DNA from: Styela clava
Taxonomy: Eukaryota; Chordata; Ascidiacea; Stolidobranchia; Styelidae
Direction of reading: 5' to 3'
Length of the DNA: 64,000 nucleotides
NCBI RefSeq assembly: GCF_964204865.1
Contig: NC_135252.1
Location: forward strand, 4,950,883 to 5,014,882
Below are positions 33,201-46,100 of this stretch, piece after piece. Position numbers and translations under genes: made by a program. Under the pieces are notes generated by a model. The model was not told where the DNA came from. It made no database searches and saw only the letters and a program-made list of their open reading frames with translations. Position 1 is the stretch's first letter. Each line of letters begins with the position of its first letter.

Positions 33201-36033
33201 AAGTTTTTGGAATGAGTTCTTATTAATTAGAGGGTTAAATTTGCATTGGAAATTTATTAAACAAATTTAATAAACATACTCATTTCAGTGCCAAGAGTGT
33301 TGTTTGATAAGTGGTCACAGTCTGATTACGACTCACTGTTTGAAAGCGAAGATGAAATTGAATCTATGTCAAAATCAATAATTGACGTTTTGCAAGAGAA
33401 TGAAATGAATGGTGCAGTGATAGAATTATGGAGCCAAATAGGGGAAAAAAATCCCAAGTGAGAATTTTGACATTTGTTGGTTTATAAATAGTAAAAATGG
33501 CATTTTTGGGTTACTTGGGTTGAATTCTAATCAAAGTTTCGAATTTCTGTACCTAAAGCCCACAATGTATTTTATTAATAACTATCTTTAAAAAAAATCC
33601 CTATCATTTTTGGTATTTTAAAATCCATTTGTCAAGTTTTAAAATCAGTACAGATATTTGACCTGCATATATCATATTTATATTGCATAAATTTTCTGAA
33701 TTTTTCACAAAAATGCAAAACTGTCAACTGCAAACTGCTTATTTGACAGGGAAGTTGTTCACGTTGTCACACACATGGCTGAAATGTTCCACAAAAACAA
33801 CATGATACTCATTCTAGTGGTCCCTGCTGCCTTGAATAAAGAGTGAGTTATTCAGCAATCTTTTTTTTGTAATTGGTGTATTTGACATTCTCAACTACAG
33901 GTCAGAGGTACCAATCTAAAGTCTTATTAAGACAATTGAAGTTTCTACTAGTGCTATGGGAAAGATCTATCATTTGACTCCATTATGTAGATTCAATGAA
34001 GATTTATACTCCTGATCTCCCGTTTGAAAAAATTCATTGCAACTTCAAACTTTTGCATTTGTAAACCTTTTTTAGTTCTGATTGGAAATTTAGACTGAAC
34101 TTCGATTTTTTTTCTAAATTTCAAAATTTGTTTCCAGCTTCATTCCCTGTGGAAAATGATAAACCCCTTACACCAGAACTCTGGTCATTCACAACAATTT
34201 ATTTAGAAATGGTATATAAATCAATTCAAGCGGTGTGCAGACTAAGTAATAACAGTACAATATTATCATTTGATTAGGGATGTTGTGGGCATTTAGTTTA
34301 AGCAAATTTTAATTTAATATTATTCAATGGAGGTATATATTAAGAATTCAGATAACCAAAATTATTGTTATTGTTTTTTTTTAGTGTAAATAGGCAAATA
34401 TAACTGTTTTTGTTACAAAATAAACCTTCGTTGTATTTCTATACAGGAAAAAGATGACAACTAACTTCGATAGCAAACAATTTTCCTCCCTTGTTGGTGT
34501 TGTTGACTACTTCAGTTTGATGACATATGATTTCTCCGTCAATCAAGGTTATCCAGGCCCGTCATCCCCTCTACCTTGGGTGAGGGCTTGTGTGGAATAT
34601 CTTGATCCTGAAGCGAAGAATAGAAATAAAATTTTATTGGGTTTAAATTTTTATGGCAATATGTATTCATCCAGTGGTTCATCACCTATTGTCGGAAAAC
34701 AGTAAGTATTATTATTGTATACGTATTCTTAATTTTTCTTTACTAATTTTGCTGCATCCCTCACTGTCTTACATATATGATATTTAGTGTTTAGAATCTA
34801 ATTTATTTTTGGTTGGATTTTGAACAAATATCATCATTGCTTTGCAGTTTGAGTTTTTTTTATATAAATTTATAACCAGGAGTTATGGAAACATTGATTA
34901 AATATCCTTTCTTATGTACCAAAGTTTCTCATGAATTTTGAGTTACTATTGTGACTTTGTTTAAGGTAGCTACTTTTGCTGTTGCTTATGCTGTTTTTTG
35001 GACAAAAATTTCCCAAATTAGAATTGGTGACTATCAAATTTTTAGTTGTTAATTAAAGATGGCACTGTCTTCTGGATAGTTATTACAATATACGCCAAGA
35101 TTGCCTGTTTGTTATGCTCGGATTTTCTGACATAAAAATGTGCCTCGTTGTAGATTTCCCTGTTGAAAGTAAGCAAGGGAAATCCACTTTGAGTCCATAT
35201 ATTTGTGCCTTGCTCTCTTGTTTTATTACTTTGTCTTGTCACATGAGAATCTTCTCTACAAAAAGCAACTATATTTTATACAGATATTTAGAATTTTTGA
35301 ATCAATTTAAACCTGACCTTATATGGGAAAAGTCAGTATCCGAACATTACAGTCATTTTGGGAATGAACAGACGGGAAAAGGAATTTTATTTTATCCAAC
35401 TCTGAAGGTAAGTTGCAACGCTAAAATAGCGTATTATCCATTCTATCTTTATAAAAAAAAACAAAAAAATACAGAAGAGAAAAGCTACCTAGTAGGCGAT
35501 GTTAAAATGAAAAGCAATGTAATATATTCTGTATTATAAAAATTATCTGGTTTAGTTGGCACATACATTATGCTGATTAAATTACCCCAAATACACTTGA
35601 GAAAATTTGAAACTTGCCAAACATGTTTTTGTTTTTATTTCCCCTTGTTTCAGTTGATAAAGACATTTATATTAGAAGATATTCATCTTTTAATATTCCC
35701 CAAATTATCTTTACGTGATAGTTTAATATTCAGCCTGTGACCACTGGAACGTTTTCCTTCAAGACGCTGAAAAATATTATACAATCAAAAGAAATTAAAT
35801 ATTTTTTCTGAATGACCGTTCGGATCAATACTAGTTAGTATCATGATTCCTTCTTAATTTTGTCACATAAGATAAAATCGTTGTCTTTTCGATACAGTTG
35901 TTTGAAACGTGATCTAAAATTTTGTTTTCAGTCTATTGAAGAGCGTCTAAAGTTAGCCAAGAAGACATTAGGAACTGGTATATCAATTTGGGAGATTGGA
36001 CAAGGACTAGATTATTTCTATGACTTGTTATAA
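30224..36033 (+). CDS. CHID1: Chitinase domain-containing protein 1 (CHID1/SI-CLP)
   Basis: Nine exons with matching phases: 30224-30346, 32030-32191, 32291-32420, 32909-32953, 33289-33457, 33750-33842, 34447-34701, 35284-35407, 35932-36033. Total 1203 nt, 400 residues (human CHID1 is about 393). Exon 1 gives a hydrophobic signal peptide ([15 protein letters not shown]) and a Lys-rich linker. Family landmarks follow in order: [82 protein letters not shown], and the C-terminus [15 protein letters not shown]. It has the GH18-like fold, but the strand that carries DxxDxDxE in active chitinases reads NGAVIELW, so hydrolysis is unlikely. Known relatives are secreted or lysosomal saccharide- and LPS-binding proteins. 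I chose the ATG at 30224 because it opens the signal peptide. Confidence 0.93.
30394..30767. mobile_element. Non-autonomous hAT element, 374 bp
   Basis: Perfect 8-bp target duplication ATATATAG (30386-30393 and 30768-30775). Termini are CAGCGGTTCCCAAACTATGG and, reverse complemented, CAGTGGTTCCCAAACTTTTT, with subterminal GGGTCGTGACCCACTGG. It lies in CHID1 intron 1. It shares its terminus type with the 24521-26603 element. Confidence 0.9.
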
Positions 36034-36055
36034 ATTGCAATGAAACTATTAGAAC

Positions 36056-36061
36056 AATAAA
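36056..36061 (+). terminator. Poly(A) signal of CHID1
   Basis: AATAAA 23 bases after the TAA stop of CHID1; distance and strand fit. Confidence 0.65.
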
Positions 36062-37368
36062 TAGTAGAAAAATCTAGGTGACATCAGGCGAAATTACGAA
36101 AGTTGCACATTTTTGTGGGTGAATCAAAATTTGAAATATTAGTGTTTTTATGTATGTTTAATTGGGAGGCAATATTGGCATCTATGCATTAACGTGATGT
36201 GCAAAAATGTAGAGATCATGACACTTGTCCTGTGCCTTAATAATAAAATTGAAATATACATCTTAATGAATAATTTTGAAGGGAGAGGGAGAGAGAATTT
36301 ATTTTTTTGTCAAACCAGAAAACCTAATGATACAATAACAAAACAACACATAATGCAGTTTTCGGTATATGACTTGGTGATAACGTTACGACCATATACG
36401 GTCATCTGAGTCAGTTACCACCCAATTCAAGTACTTGAATAAGTAAATTGAAACGGGTGTTAAAGCTTGCAGGATATCTTTCAAATCAGGATGCGTTCAA
36501 GACTATTATTTGATTTACTTTGTAGTTATTAGCCCTTGAAAAATTTCAAATTTACCCAATGAGCGTTTAATGAAATGTCAAGATAGCAGTTGATTTATTT
36601 GCGGGGGACATGGCCGAGTGCGCTTCAGAAGATCTCTTTTAAAATAGTTTCTTAATATAAATTCATTTACATTTCGGTTTCGCAGCGCGGTGAAGTAGCT
36701 AACCGGAAATGATTCTGGAAAGTTCGTTATAATTTCAATCGCAATCAAGAATCAATCCTATTCTACGAAATTATTTCCTCTGTAATCATTGTTTCTTTTT
36801 TAACAGCGCAAACTGTATCAACGCACATTTACCTAGCGTTTATCATTTACATGGTATCGTTTGCAAACATAGATTCATGTGATATAGTAAATATGTAATT
36901 GGGTGCAGCTCTATGTAGCAAACAATATATTTTCTCAGCCCTAATATATTAGGTAGTAGATACATCCATTCAATGTGTTTTTCTACTAACTTGAATCATT
37001 CTTTGAGTTCACTATTGTCATTTAATCACGATTTATACTATAGCTCTTACAAATATAAAGAAAGTTAGCGATAATATGATGTTATATATACTGAATAAGA
37101 TCATATTTGGAAATATTCAAATCGGAGCATTACGGTTCGAAATTCTATTCAAAAATAAAATATTCGAAACTCACGTGACTAGGGCCATGCTACGTCGGGA
37201 AGAGGCTTGGTCAAAAATTTGAGCAATCAGACAAATCGTTAATTCAGACCAAGAGGTCATAAAATAGATCATCGAGGAATTCCGCAATGATTTAAGAATA
37301 ATTTATTGAATCCGCTAGCAATCATGACTGGGTATATCCAAAAGTACAATTTTCGAATCCTTTATGAG
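36062..37368. other. CHID1-thrombospondin intergenic region
   Basis: No gene or repeat recognised. A box-A-like CATGGCCGAGTGCG at 36608 has no box B and is not a tRNA. The thrombospondin promoter may lie at the right side of this stretch. Confidence 0.3.
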
Positions 37369-37434
37369 ATGGATGTATCATCTCTGAACTCAATCTTTAT
37401 AGTGTGGTTGATGGTTTTCAATGTTCAATTTTCG
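37369..37434 (+). other. Candidate first coding exon (signal peptide) of the thrombospondin
   Basis: ATG at 37369 opens [20 protein letters not shown], a good signal-peptide profile, ending at donor TCG-GTAACA in phase 0. It joins in frame to ATC GAC CTG at 40821 if the second AG of the tandem acceptor CAGAG is used. An alternative is an ATG at 40542 with a weak donor GTCATA and the first AG (40819), but its leader is less signal-like. Only transcript data can decide. Confidence 0.4.
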
Positions 37435-40400
37435 GTAACACAGTTGTGTTCGATCTCCTCTGGCATAGATAGATTGTTAAATTGGCGATGATTGTAAAGT
37501 TAGACTATTTTGCTATTCTAAGGTACATTTCAATCTGTAGATCTGGTTCAAACAGCGAATAATCAAAGAAAATATCCATCAACCTTGAAATTTTGTGACG
37601 AATCATAGAGTCAAGATTTGTGTTGCGCAGAGCAAGAACATCGTCAATTAAAACAAAGTACTGTCTTAGTTAACCGATATCTTGAAAACAAAATGGTAAT
37701 TAGGAACGTGCGTATAAGATTTAATTATACGTAAGTATTCTTATCTACCAACACCATTCCATTCAAAAAATGTAGAAGGAAATTATATACAGCAACCATA
37801 TCCTTAAACAGAAACGATTTCAATAAAACTAAACAGCATTGACAGGATGCAATGAGTTGAATCTGAACGAGAGAAAAAACAATTGTTTTAAATCAAGTTT
37901 CTTTTGCCTGTTTTGTTCAGAATGGCTGTACTATTTGATTTTTTCGTATTAAATAGGTTAAAGAAAAATGAATGTAAAAACTTGCCAAGCGCTTCTCATT
38001 CGCAATAAAGCCTCTGAAACGTCACAAATATCGATGCCCATACACGCCTTTTTAAGCTGTAGTTCAATTCATCACTTTTACCTTAAGAACAAAGTATGCT
38101 AAGCATAAATTAGCCGAACGGTATTAACCGTAATATTGCTTTTGAAATAATATTGCTTCAGTGAAAAACTGTCAACACATAAACTCAAAATCCTTATTAT
38201 TAAGTCACAAAAGATTAGTTGTGGCGTCATTGCATCGGAGAGGTTACAATTAGCATCGCCTAAATCTCATCGTTCAAATCAGTAGGTTTCCGTCGATCTA
38301 AGTATATTCTTTATTGTCGTAACGCACTTGTTTTGTCGAAGGCTGTCCTTGATCCAAATGTTTTTGAATTGTATTAGGCTCGTCAGCTAAGCTTCATGAT
38401 TTTTCTTACCTAAAACGCGTCTCTGGTATCTCGGATAACATTTCTCATTAAATCTCATGACTTTGGTGTAGATACAAACTTGGCGATAAATGTACGCGAT
38501 AGAAGTGAAAGTCAAACCAAGAATTTTCACTTACATTTTTGAAATTATAATTCCGGCAGCGGGTACAGATGCCAGAACGCAACGTTTTGGCATAGTTTCG
38601 CGGCGTTGCAAATGGTATTTCAATAAAAAATACAGAAAAAATTGATTTAAAACGATCCCCTGTTTTAAAACAGAATGTTTTTTTTAGAATGGGCAAAAAC
38701 CAAAACCCTAGTGAGGAGCCCCAACCACGCCTGGTGTAGATTGCAGACTTCGAAACCGGCAAATGATATTTCTCTGTCATGGGTAAGGATGCTATGTATG
38801 ATTACTTTCAAGTATTCGATTCCCATCCGATTCTCGATTCCTCGACATATCTTTCCGAGAAAACATACCCACCTAAGCTATACCATATGAAATCAAACAA
38901 GAGAGCGATTTTTGAATATATGGACGGACAAGAATGCCAAAACTAAGAAGTATGGGTATTCAATCTGTCACAGGAGACTAAATCGCATAAAAAAAGAATC
39001 CCTCGGAGATTTTATAAATGAATAAACGTCAAAGCCTTCTAGCAATATATATATATATATATCGTGAAGCTTGTGGCGTCGTAGCAACTCAACATAGCAG
39101 TACAGCAGTTTATACCTATACATATATATGTAAAAGAGTTGCCACAAAACGTTACTCATTGCTTGAAATACAAGTTTTAACTTCGAGAATCGATTCCAAT
39201 GCATCGGAATCGATTCTAGTCGATTCCGCGAAGATCTATATACCACAAATAATATATATATATATATACTATCTAGTTGGACTATGAGTTGGTACAATAA
39301 AGACTCATAGACTTTCACTAGAGTAACAATTGGCCCATAATTGTTTTTAAGCTTGTCGAATTTCAAGATAGCGGTAGAATTAGTTTTATCTATGTTCCTC
39401 CGGAATTATGGACTCTCCCCAGCATTCATAAGTATATGATTATTGTGGTTTTATTGCAGATATATATATATTAGTTTTGCACTGGAGATCGAAATGGATC
39501 GACTATACTGAAAAGACTTTCAGAATATTGGACTATATTGCGGCTTTATTAGCCCGCTACGCCTCACTTTATTTACGACTTTGTGTCACAGTTTATCAGC
39601 AGGGGGCTTAATAAAGCATGTTGAGCTATTGTGCAGCGTACAATAAATTCATATTAATGGCCGCGGCGACATTATGCTAAAAATTACAAGGAGGTGTAAA
39701 AATTTCTCCGTATAATCAATTTCTTGGTGCGGCACCAAATGAAACCTTGTTTTTTTTATTGACAGACAGCCACATGCAGTATATATTCATTTCAAAAGGA
39801 GTAAGTTGGCACTTTTAGAGTTGACTTCAAATACAGCCAACAACTGTTTTGTACCCTGAGCTAGCGAAGGATTTGGCGAAATGTACTTGATTTTTTTGAT
39901 GTTTTGTTGGTTGCAAGCGTCATATGGCATTCCAACAAGTTTGACCGGTGAGTTTTGAAACTTTGATACATTTTCCATAATCTCAACAACAATTCTAATT
40001 TTTTCGTTTACTACTAAAGTCTGGTTAGCGAGTGATAGAACGAAACCGAGGCCTTTTTTAATAGCCCAATGGAGAAACTTTGGTACCGATTGATATTATA
40101 TTTCTCAATACAAGCGAAGACACGGTATTTATAGCAAACTGCAAAGAATGACGTCGTACGATATATATTTAAAGAGTGGGATGTGATGTATTCCTAAAAT
40201 TAAACAAGAACAAAATATTGGGGCGTTTTCTGTTGTTTAATACGTATAGATCTTTGTGCTTGGAAAATATCCATAACTCTATGATAGTCTAAATCCCATA
40301 AAAAATCACTAGAAAACGTTGACTATATCTTTGATACAAATCTAAACTAGATTTGAGCCTCTACGATACTATGTTTTCTGGCGACCTTTCACATCACCTG

Positions 40401-43091
40401 CTTGTATCGTGTAGTATTTGTCTTTTACCAAGATTTATATTGGTAAGAAAGTTCTCCGGATCCAGTAGGGAGCGAGTTGAAATATGTCTCACGACGAGAA
40501 CGTAATAAGGCAGTGTTTAATATAGCACTGTGTTGGACAGGATGCAAGTTACACAATTATTAGAAAAGATTATTAAATTGTTATCCTTCCTTTGCTGGAA
40601 ACTATTAAAGATTAACGATCGAGGTCATATAGGCGTCTTAGCCTGTATTTTAAACCTCGCTCGGTATATTTCATTTGAGTTCGGTTTAATATTATGTTTT
40701 AACGCAAAAATTCTCTCATAAGATTAATAAAAAGTTGTAATGGAATAATTGAAACGGGATATGTTATCTTGAAATTATAATTTTGCGACAGTGTCAACTT
40801 GCTATTGTTCATTTGCAGAGATCGACCTGTTGATGACATCATCCTCTCGTCCAGCACAGAAGATTACAATTTCTCGAAAAGTAATCCAAGTTTTCAAACA
40901 ATATGATAGCATTTTTCTAGTTGGTGATATTGAGGTAAATGGAGAAATTAATTTACAAAAATGATATTTAGAAGCTTCAACTATACTTTGAATCGGTTAG
41001 TTTACACAATGCCGTTTCAATAATAAATAGTCTTGCTATGTGTAGTTCTCATTTTCCCAATCTGTCGCTGCACTGCTGTGACTAGTAGTTGCGTTAAATC
41101 GAATCAATAGAGGTAAAAATGAATGAAAATGAAAGTGAAATGAAAAGTTTTGTTGATTGTCACCGGATAAATTGATGAAGATATAGAGAACAACGGCGTA
41201 GGGTAACTTATGGAATTTCTTGCCAGATAACTTCATCAGTGCTTGATATGTTAGAGACACTTTTCTTAATATATGTGGTATGAGTCTATTTTGCTTTTGA
41301 TTATACATCATGCCTTTACCACGTACTATATATATATACATACATACCTTAGTGTCTTTATCATATCATGTCCTAAAGACGTTTTTCGCAATAGAAATTT
41401 GAAATTTCATCGTTTATAATTATGTCGTTTTGCTCACACTGCATACGCCGTTAGTACTGTGTATATATCTTCAACGTTTGGACAATAACAAACAAAACGA
41501 GAATGTTCATGAATGGCCATACATATTCTTGAGCATCGAACGATTTCCATTTTGCGCTTTCAGATTCACGACAAAAATGTAACTACGATTTTTGCCATTG
41601 ACGAAATGGAGCGTATTGGAGTCTTTTCTTCGAGACATTTTTCACAAAACCGAGGCATAATCTACTTTGAACTCCTTGTAGACGCAGGAACAGATGCGGG
41701 TAAGATTTACAGTGGCTGGCCTTGCATTCTGGACATTCGGCCTGATCGAATATTTTGAAATATTATTTTAATTTAGAAACTTGGTCATTCATTATGACTA
41801 AGTACGAGACAGTAATTCTACAGCCGAAATTAGTATCTCATTCCTTCGGCCATCGTAAATGGAAGTTTCTATTACAATTACAAATGTATTGTAAATGCCG
41901 TGAAATGCTCAAACGGCCAGATGTCTGACAACATCCTGAGAAGAGCTGAAAAGTGATTGGTGTAGTTGTTTGGTATTACAATACGTTGGGAAAGCTATTG
42001 TATCTCTTTGTTAACAAAAAGACATTACAATACTTTTATTTAGTGACCCAAATGCTGTATACCTCCGGAAAGGCGTTGTAGAATCTGACGACATGTCTAT
42101 GATTTTAAAATATTTAGTTGTATAATTTTTCCTTTCTACTATAATTTGTTGTATCTTTTCGTAAGAAAGTATTTTGTTTGAGAGGCTTTCGCGTCAAAGG
42201 TTTGAAAATAGAAGTGACGACAGTAGTATATTTTATCTGCCGGTATTTGAATATTATTTTATAGCAGTTTTATATCCGAGTGTATTACAGCATTATGGTT
42301 CGTTATGTTTCCACAACTACGTATTACTTTATTTGTAATTAGAAAAATTGAACCAGATTTGTTTTTAAAGTCTCAGTCAGGTATCTGAACAACCACGGTG
42401 GATACACGTCTGTTAAATTTCGTAAAGTCGGCATCAATCAACCTGGATATTACAGTTTCATTCTGGCGATTTCCTCTTCAATAAAAGAGAGATCTTCAAC
42501 CAGTGGCATCCAATTATACATTAATTGCAAGCATAGTCATAATGCAGAGAATGTGCCATCTGTTGCAGCTAATCTACCGTCCGAAAGTATTGCAGCTGAG
42601 GTGAGATCAGATTCTTAAGTTACCGCACCAGATTCTATATTAGATTAACAATTGCTTATTCCTCGTTCGAGTGTTCACATTTCGTTTAGTTCTTCGTATG
42701 TTAATTTTGCAACAAAGCAGGACGTAGTTTACAAGAATTCGAAAAGACTTTGTAAGTCATACCAACCATTATTAATTATTATATTTTCAGGTCCGCGTTG
42801 GGCCGCGTGATAGGATCGGACAAGCTAGATTTACGGCCAGAAGCATGCTGTTATTTTACGATACAGATATTACAACTGTTTCTGAACAAATGGGCTGTAA
42901 GGTGCAAGGAGACGAACATAGAGCTGGAAGTGCGTTCCCATGTAGAGTTTGTAAGATATATATATATATATTATATATAATCGAAAATATCCCATTTTTT
43001 AAGTCTTTATCAAGTCGTACCAAAGCGGTACGAAATGCATATTGAGTGGAATGCCGATATGTGACAGAGAATATATGCTATATTTTGATAA

Positions 43092-43130
<39 letters not shown>

Positions 43131-46100
43131 CTACATTTTTATTAAATATTTATAAACATGTTAATCGGAAGCATATGAAACGATACAATTCGTGACGCAA
43201 CATGACGAATCATATGTAAGTGACATATCTGTCCGAGATATGAGACAAATACAGCTGAAAATAATATTCATTCATGGGTTTTACAAAGCGAAACTATTGA
43301 ACTTCGAGTAATAATTTAAATATCTGCATCGCAATTCAACTAGTATCTCTATGCCAGATATCATTCTCTCACTTTAATAAATTAACTTTTGATTTATCGT
43401 TCATTTTTTGCTCAATCCTATGAGTTTCCAAGTAAGTACTAATAAGGATCTCTTCAACAGATATAGTTTTGGATTTCGTTTCGTATACAACAATTATCAT
43501 GAAAGTTTTGCAGGTGCTGCCGTAATATGTGTACCAAGAAGGCGCACAACCTGAACATAGTATGTGTACCAGGTTAGGGTTGTACGTCATCTTGGTACAC
43601 ATGCCATCCATGACAATATGCCAAAATAGAATACAGTGAAATTTACTTGATAATCTAACAAGATTTCACTTACTTTTATTTGCTAAAAGGTGATGACGTG
43701 TATGGGGGATCGAATACTGGAGGAATGAATCGACAAGATTTACAGGAATTTACAAGAGTTGTAGCTGAACTCAAACAAAGCATAATAATGATGACAAGAG
43801 AGGCGCAACAATTAAAAAATGTAATGATGCAGTGTAAAGCGTGTGGTAAGTCTTAATTAAATGTAAAGAAATGAGTTTAGTATTGTAATAGACCATAGTT
43901 TGCGGCCAATGTAATTTCTTCTAAACACTTGCGATACTGTTACATCGGTTTCCAGTCTGAAATTACACGAACCCTTCTGTCAATTTGCCATCAGCATTCA
44001 TTTGTTTATGAAACATTTTAGGAATTCAACCGGATAATCTAATAGATGAAGATGAATGTGACCTCAACAACCCCTGCTTTGAAGGCGTTGCATGCATCAA
44101 TAATGGGGCGAATGGTGGCGTAAAATGTGGACCTTGTCCTGAGGGATATACGGGCGACGGGAAGATATGCGAAGACATAGATGAGGTATCTTCCGTTCTG
44201 CTATTAAAATAGTTATTCTCAAACGCCCTGGTTTTATCAGTTATTTAGGAATTTGTACACGTCGGAGTCTTTTTAGTAACAGTGGTTTGAGAAGATTGGA
44301 AGTTGGGTCCATGCTGACTCTTCCGAAGTCTAAAAACATTTTAAAACACTTTAACATTTTAAGCCATTGCCATTAAGTCTATAAACCAATCAGAATTTCT
44401 GAGGAAAATATTGAAATGCTAATTTTATACTGATGAGTATTCTCAATCGGCATTACCACCTCCACCAACTCTGGTGAATGTTTAAAGCCTGTTTTCAAGA
44501 CCATGGCCGAGCACGTCTGAAGGTATATGTTGAAGACGAATCTAACCGAAGACGTTATTTTTATTTGTCGTGGGATACTCAACATTTCCTATTTCATTCA
44601 TAAAGTGTGCTAATTAATTTGGTGTGATGAAAATCCTTTGGTATTCCCAAAATATATATTTGTCCCGATTCTAAGCCAGCTTTGATATATTAAGATGTCA
44701 AATTCTTTGTTGGATTTTTCATCATACAAACAATATGAGTCGAAACTTTCACTATCCGATTCCACTACCTTGATAACGAGTCAATATAAAAACTCCGGAT
44801 AATCTTATTACAAACTTTTACAATTTCCAGTGCAAAGAAGAACCCTGTTCACCAGTCGCAAAATGTCTAAACCACGTACCCGGATTTACTTGTACACCAT
44901 GTCCGCCTGGATATACTGGCCAAGGCAGAGAGGGCATCGGACTAGAAGAAGCGAGAAATAAGACAAAAAAGTGTGTTTAATTACCAATTTTGGCGGTAAA
45001 AATTAAGACTTAACGATAAGAATTAGCTTATCTCTCCACCTTTCTCTGGTGACAAGAAGTCATTCATTAGCTGCGAGTGTTATTCGCTTTTTCATCCGGA
45101 ATATGATGAGACGTTGCCATTGAGTTTAGGTAAAATCACACGGTAGTATCATTTATTGTCTTAGCTATTTCGAGGAGCATTAGTAATACTATAAGACGTA
45201 CAGAGTATAAGCAAACTTTATCATCCATGATGGGCCCATAAACTGTTGGTCTGTGAAGTGTTGCGCCTTTAAATTCATTAAGCCTAATGCATGACATGTT
45301 TAAGTATTGGATCATTTAGCAGTATGAGTAATATCTAGTCTGCAATGTACACACACAAGACAATGATAAAAAGTGGAGGCGAATGCTGTTGACTCCGACA
45401 TTTAAATTCCATCTAAATTTCAACTGCAGTATCTTTAACGCTTATGTTCCCATATTTACTTCGTTTTAAAATATAGTATTTTTCATAAAACTCAAACCAG
45501 AACCACGAATTTTTTCAGGCAAGTCTGCACAGACATTGACGAATGTCAAGAAGACAATGCGGGATGCGTTTTCAACTCTGAATGCATAAATTCTATGGTA
45601 AATTTACACATTCGTAAAATCGCAATAAGCAAATATATTATATTTTTAGCAATGCATGCACTTGTCTAGGTTGGTACCACTGTATGTATATATATCAATC
45701 GCAGAGTACTAAACAGATCAATGCATCGAATTGTATATTACTAACAACTATTTTTTTTTAAATCTGCATGCCAAATGGAAGTGTACCTAAGAGAAAATAG
45801 GAAACCTAATGAAAATTGTGCATTCTGGTTTTTACTTATTGTAATGACATTGTCAAGATGGCGGAATAGCTGCTGCTGCTTGCTACAACTTGCTAGCCTT
45901 GAATACCTAACGCACATTGGCAAGAGATATAAATGAGATTCAATAAAAATAAATTCTTCTTCTTCTACTTTTCAGGGTTCATTTTCCTGTGGGCCATGTA
46001 AAGCTGGATATGAAGGAGATCAAGAATCAGGATGCAAATTGAGTCATAGATGCGGCTTCGGAAAAAAAAGTTCATGTCACGTCAATGCGACATGCCAAAG

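Noticed and set aside
34140..34215. Open segment [15 protein letters not shown] in CHID1
   Set aside because: Wrong phase for both neighbours, and the CHID1 alignment is continuous without it.
36603..36640. tRNA gene (CATGGCCGAGTGCG box A)
   Set aside because: No box B or cloverleaf downstream.
40542..40617. Alternative thrombospondin first exon starting MQVTQLL
   Set aside because: Weak donor GTCATA and a leader with charged residues spread through it; kept only as an alternative.
41036..41341. 101-codon minus-strand frame
   Set aside because: Lies antisense within a thrombospondin intron; composition is microsatellite-like and no domain is seen.
42041..42125. Possible thrombospondin exon ([16 protein letters not shown])
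   Set aside because: The only acceptor-compatible phase hits a stop, while the exon at 42377 joins in phase and matches the family.
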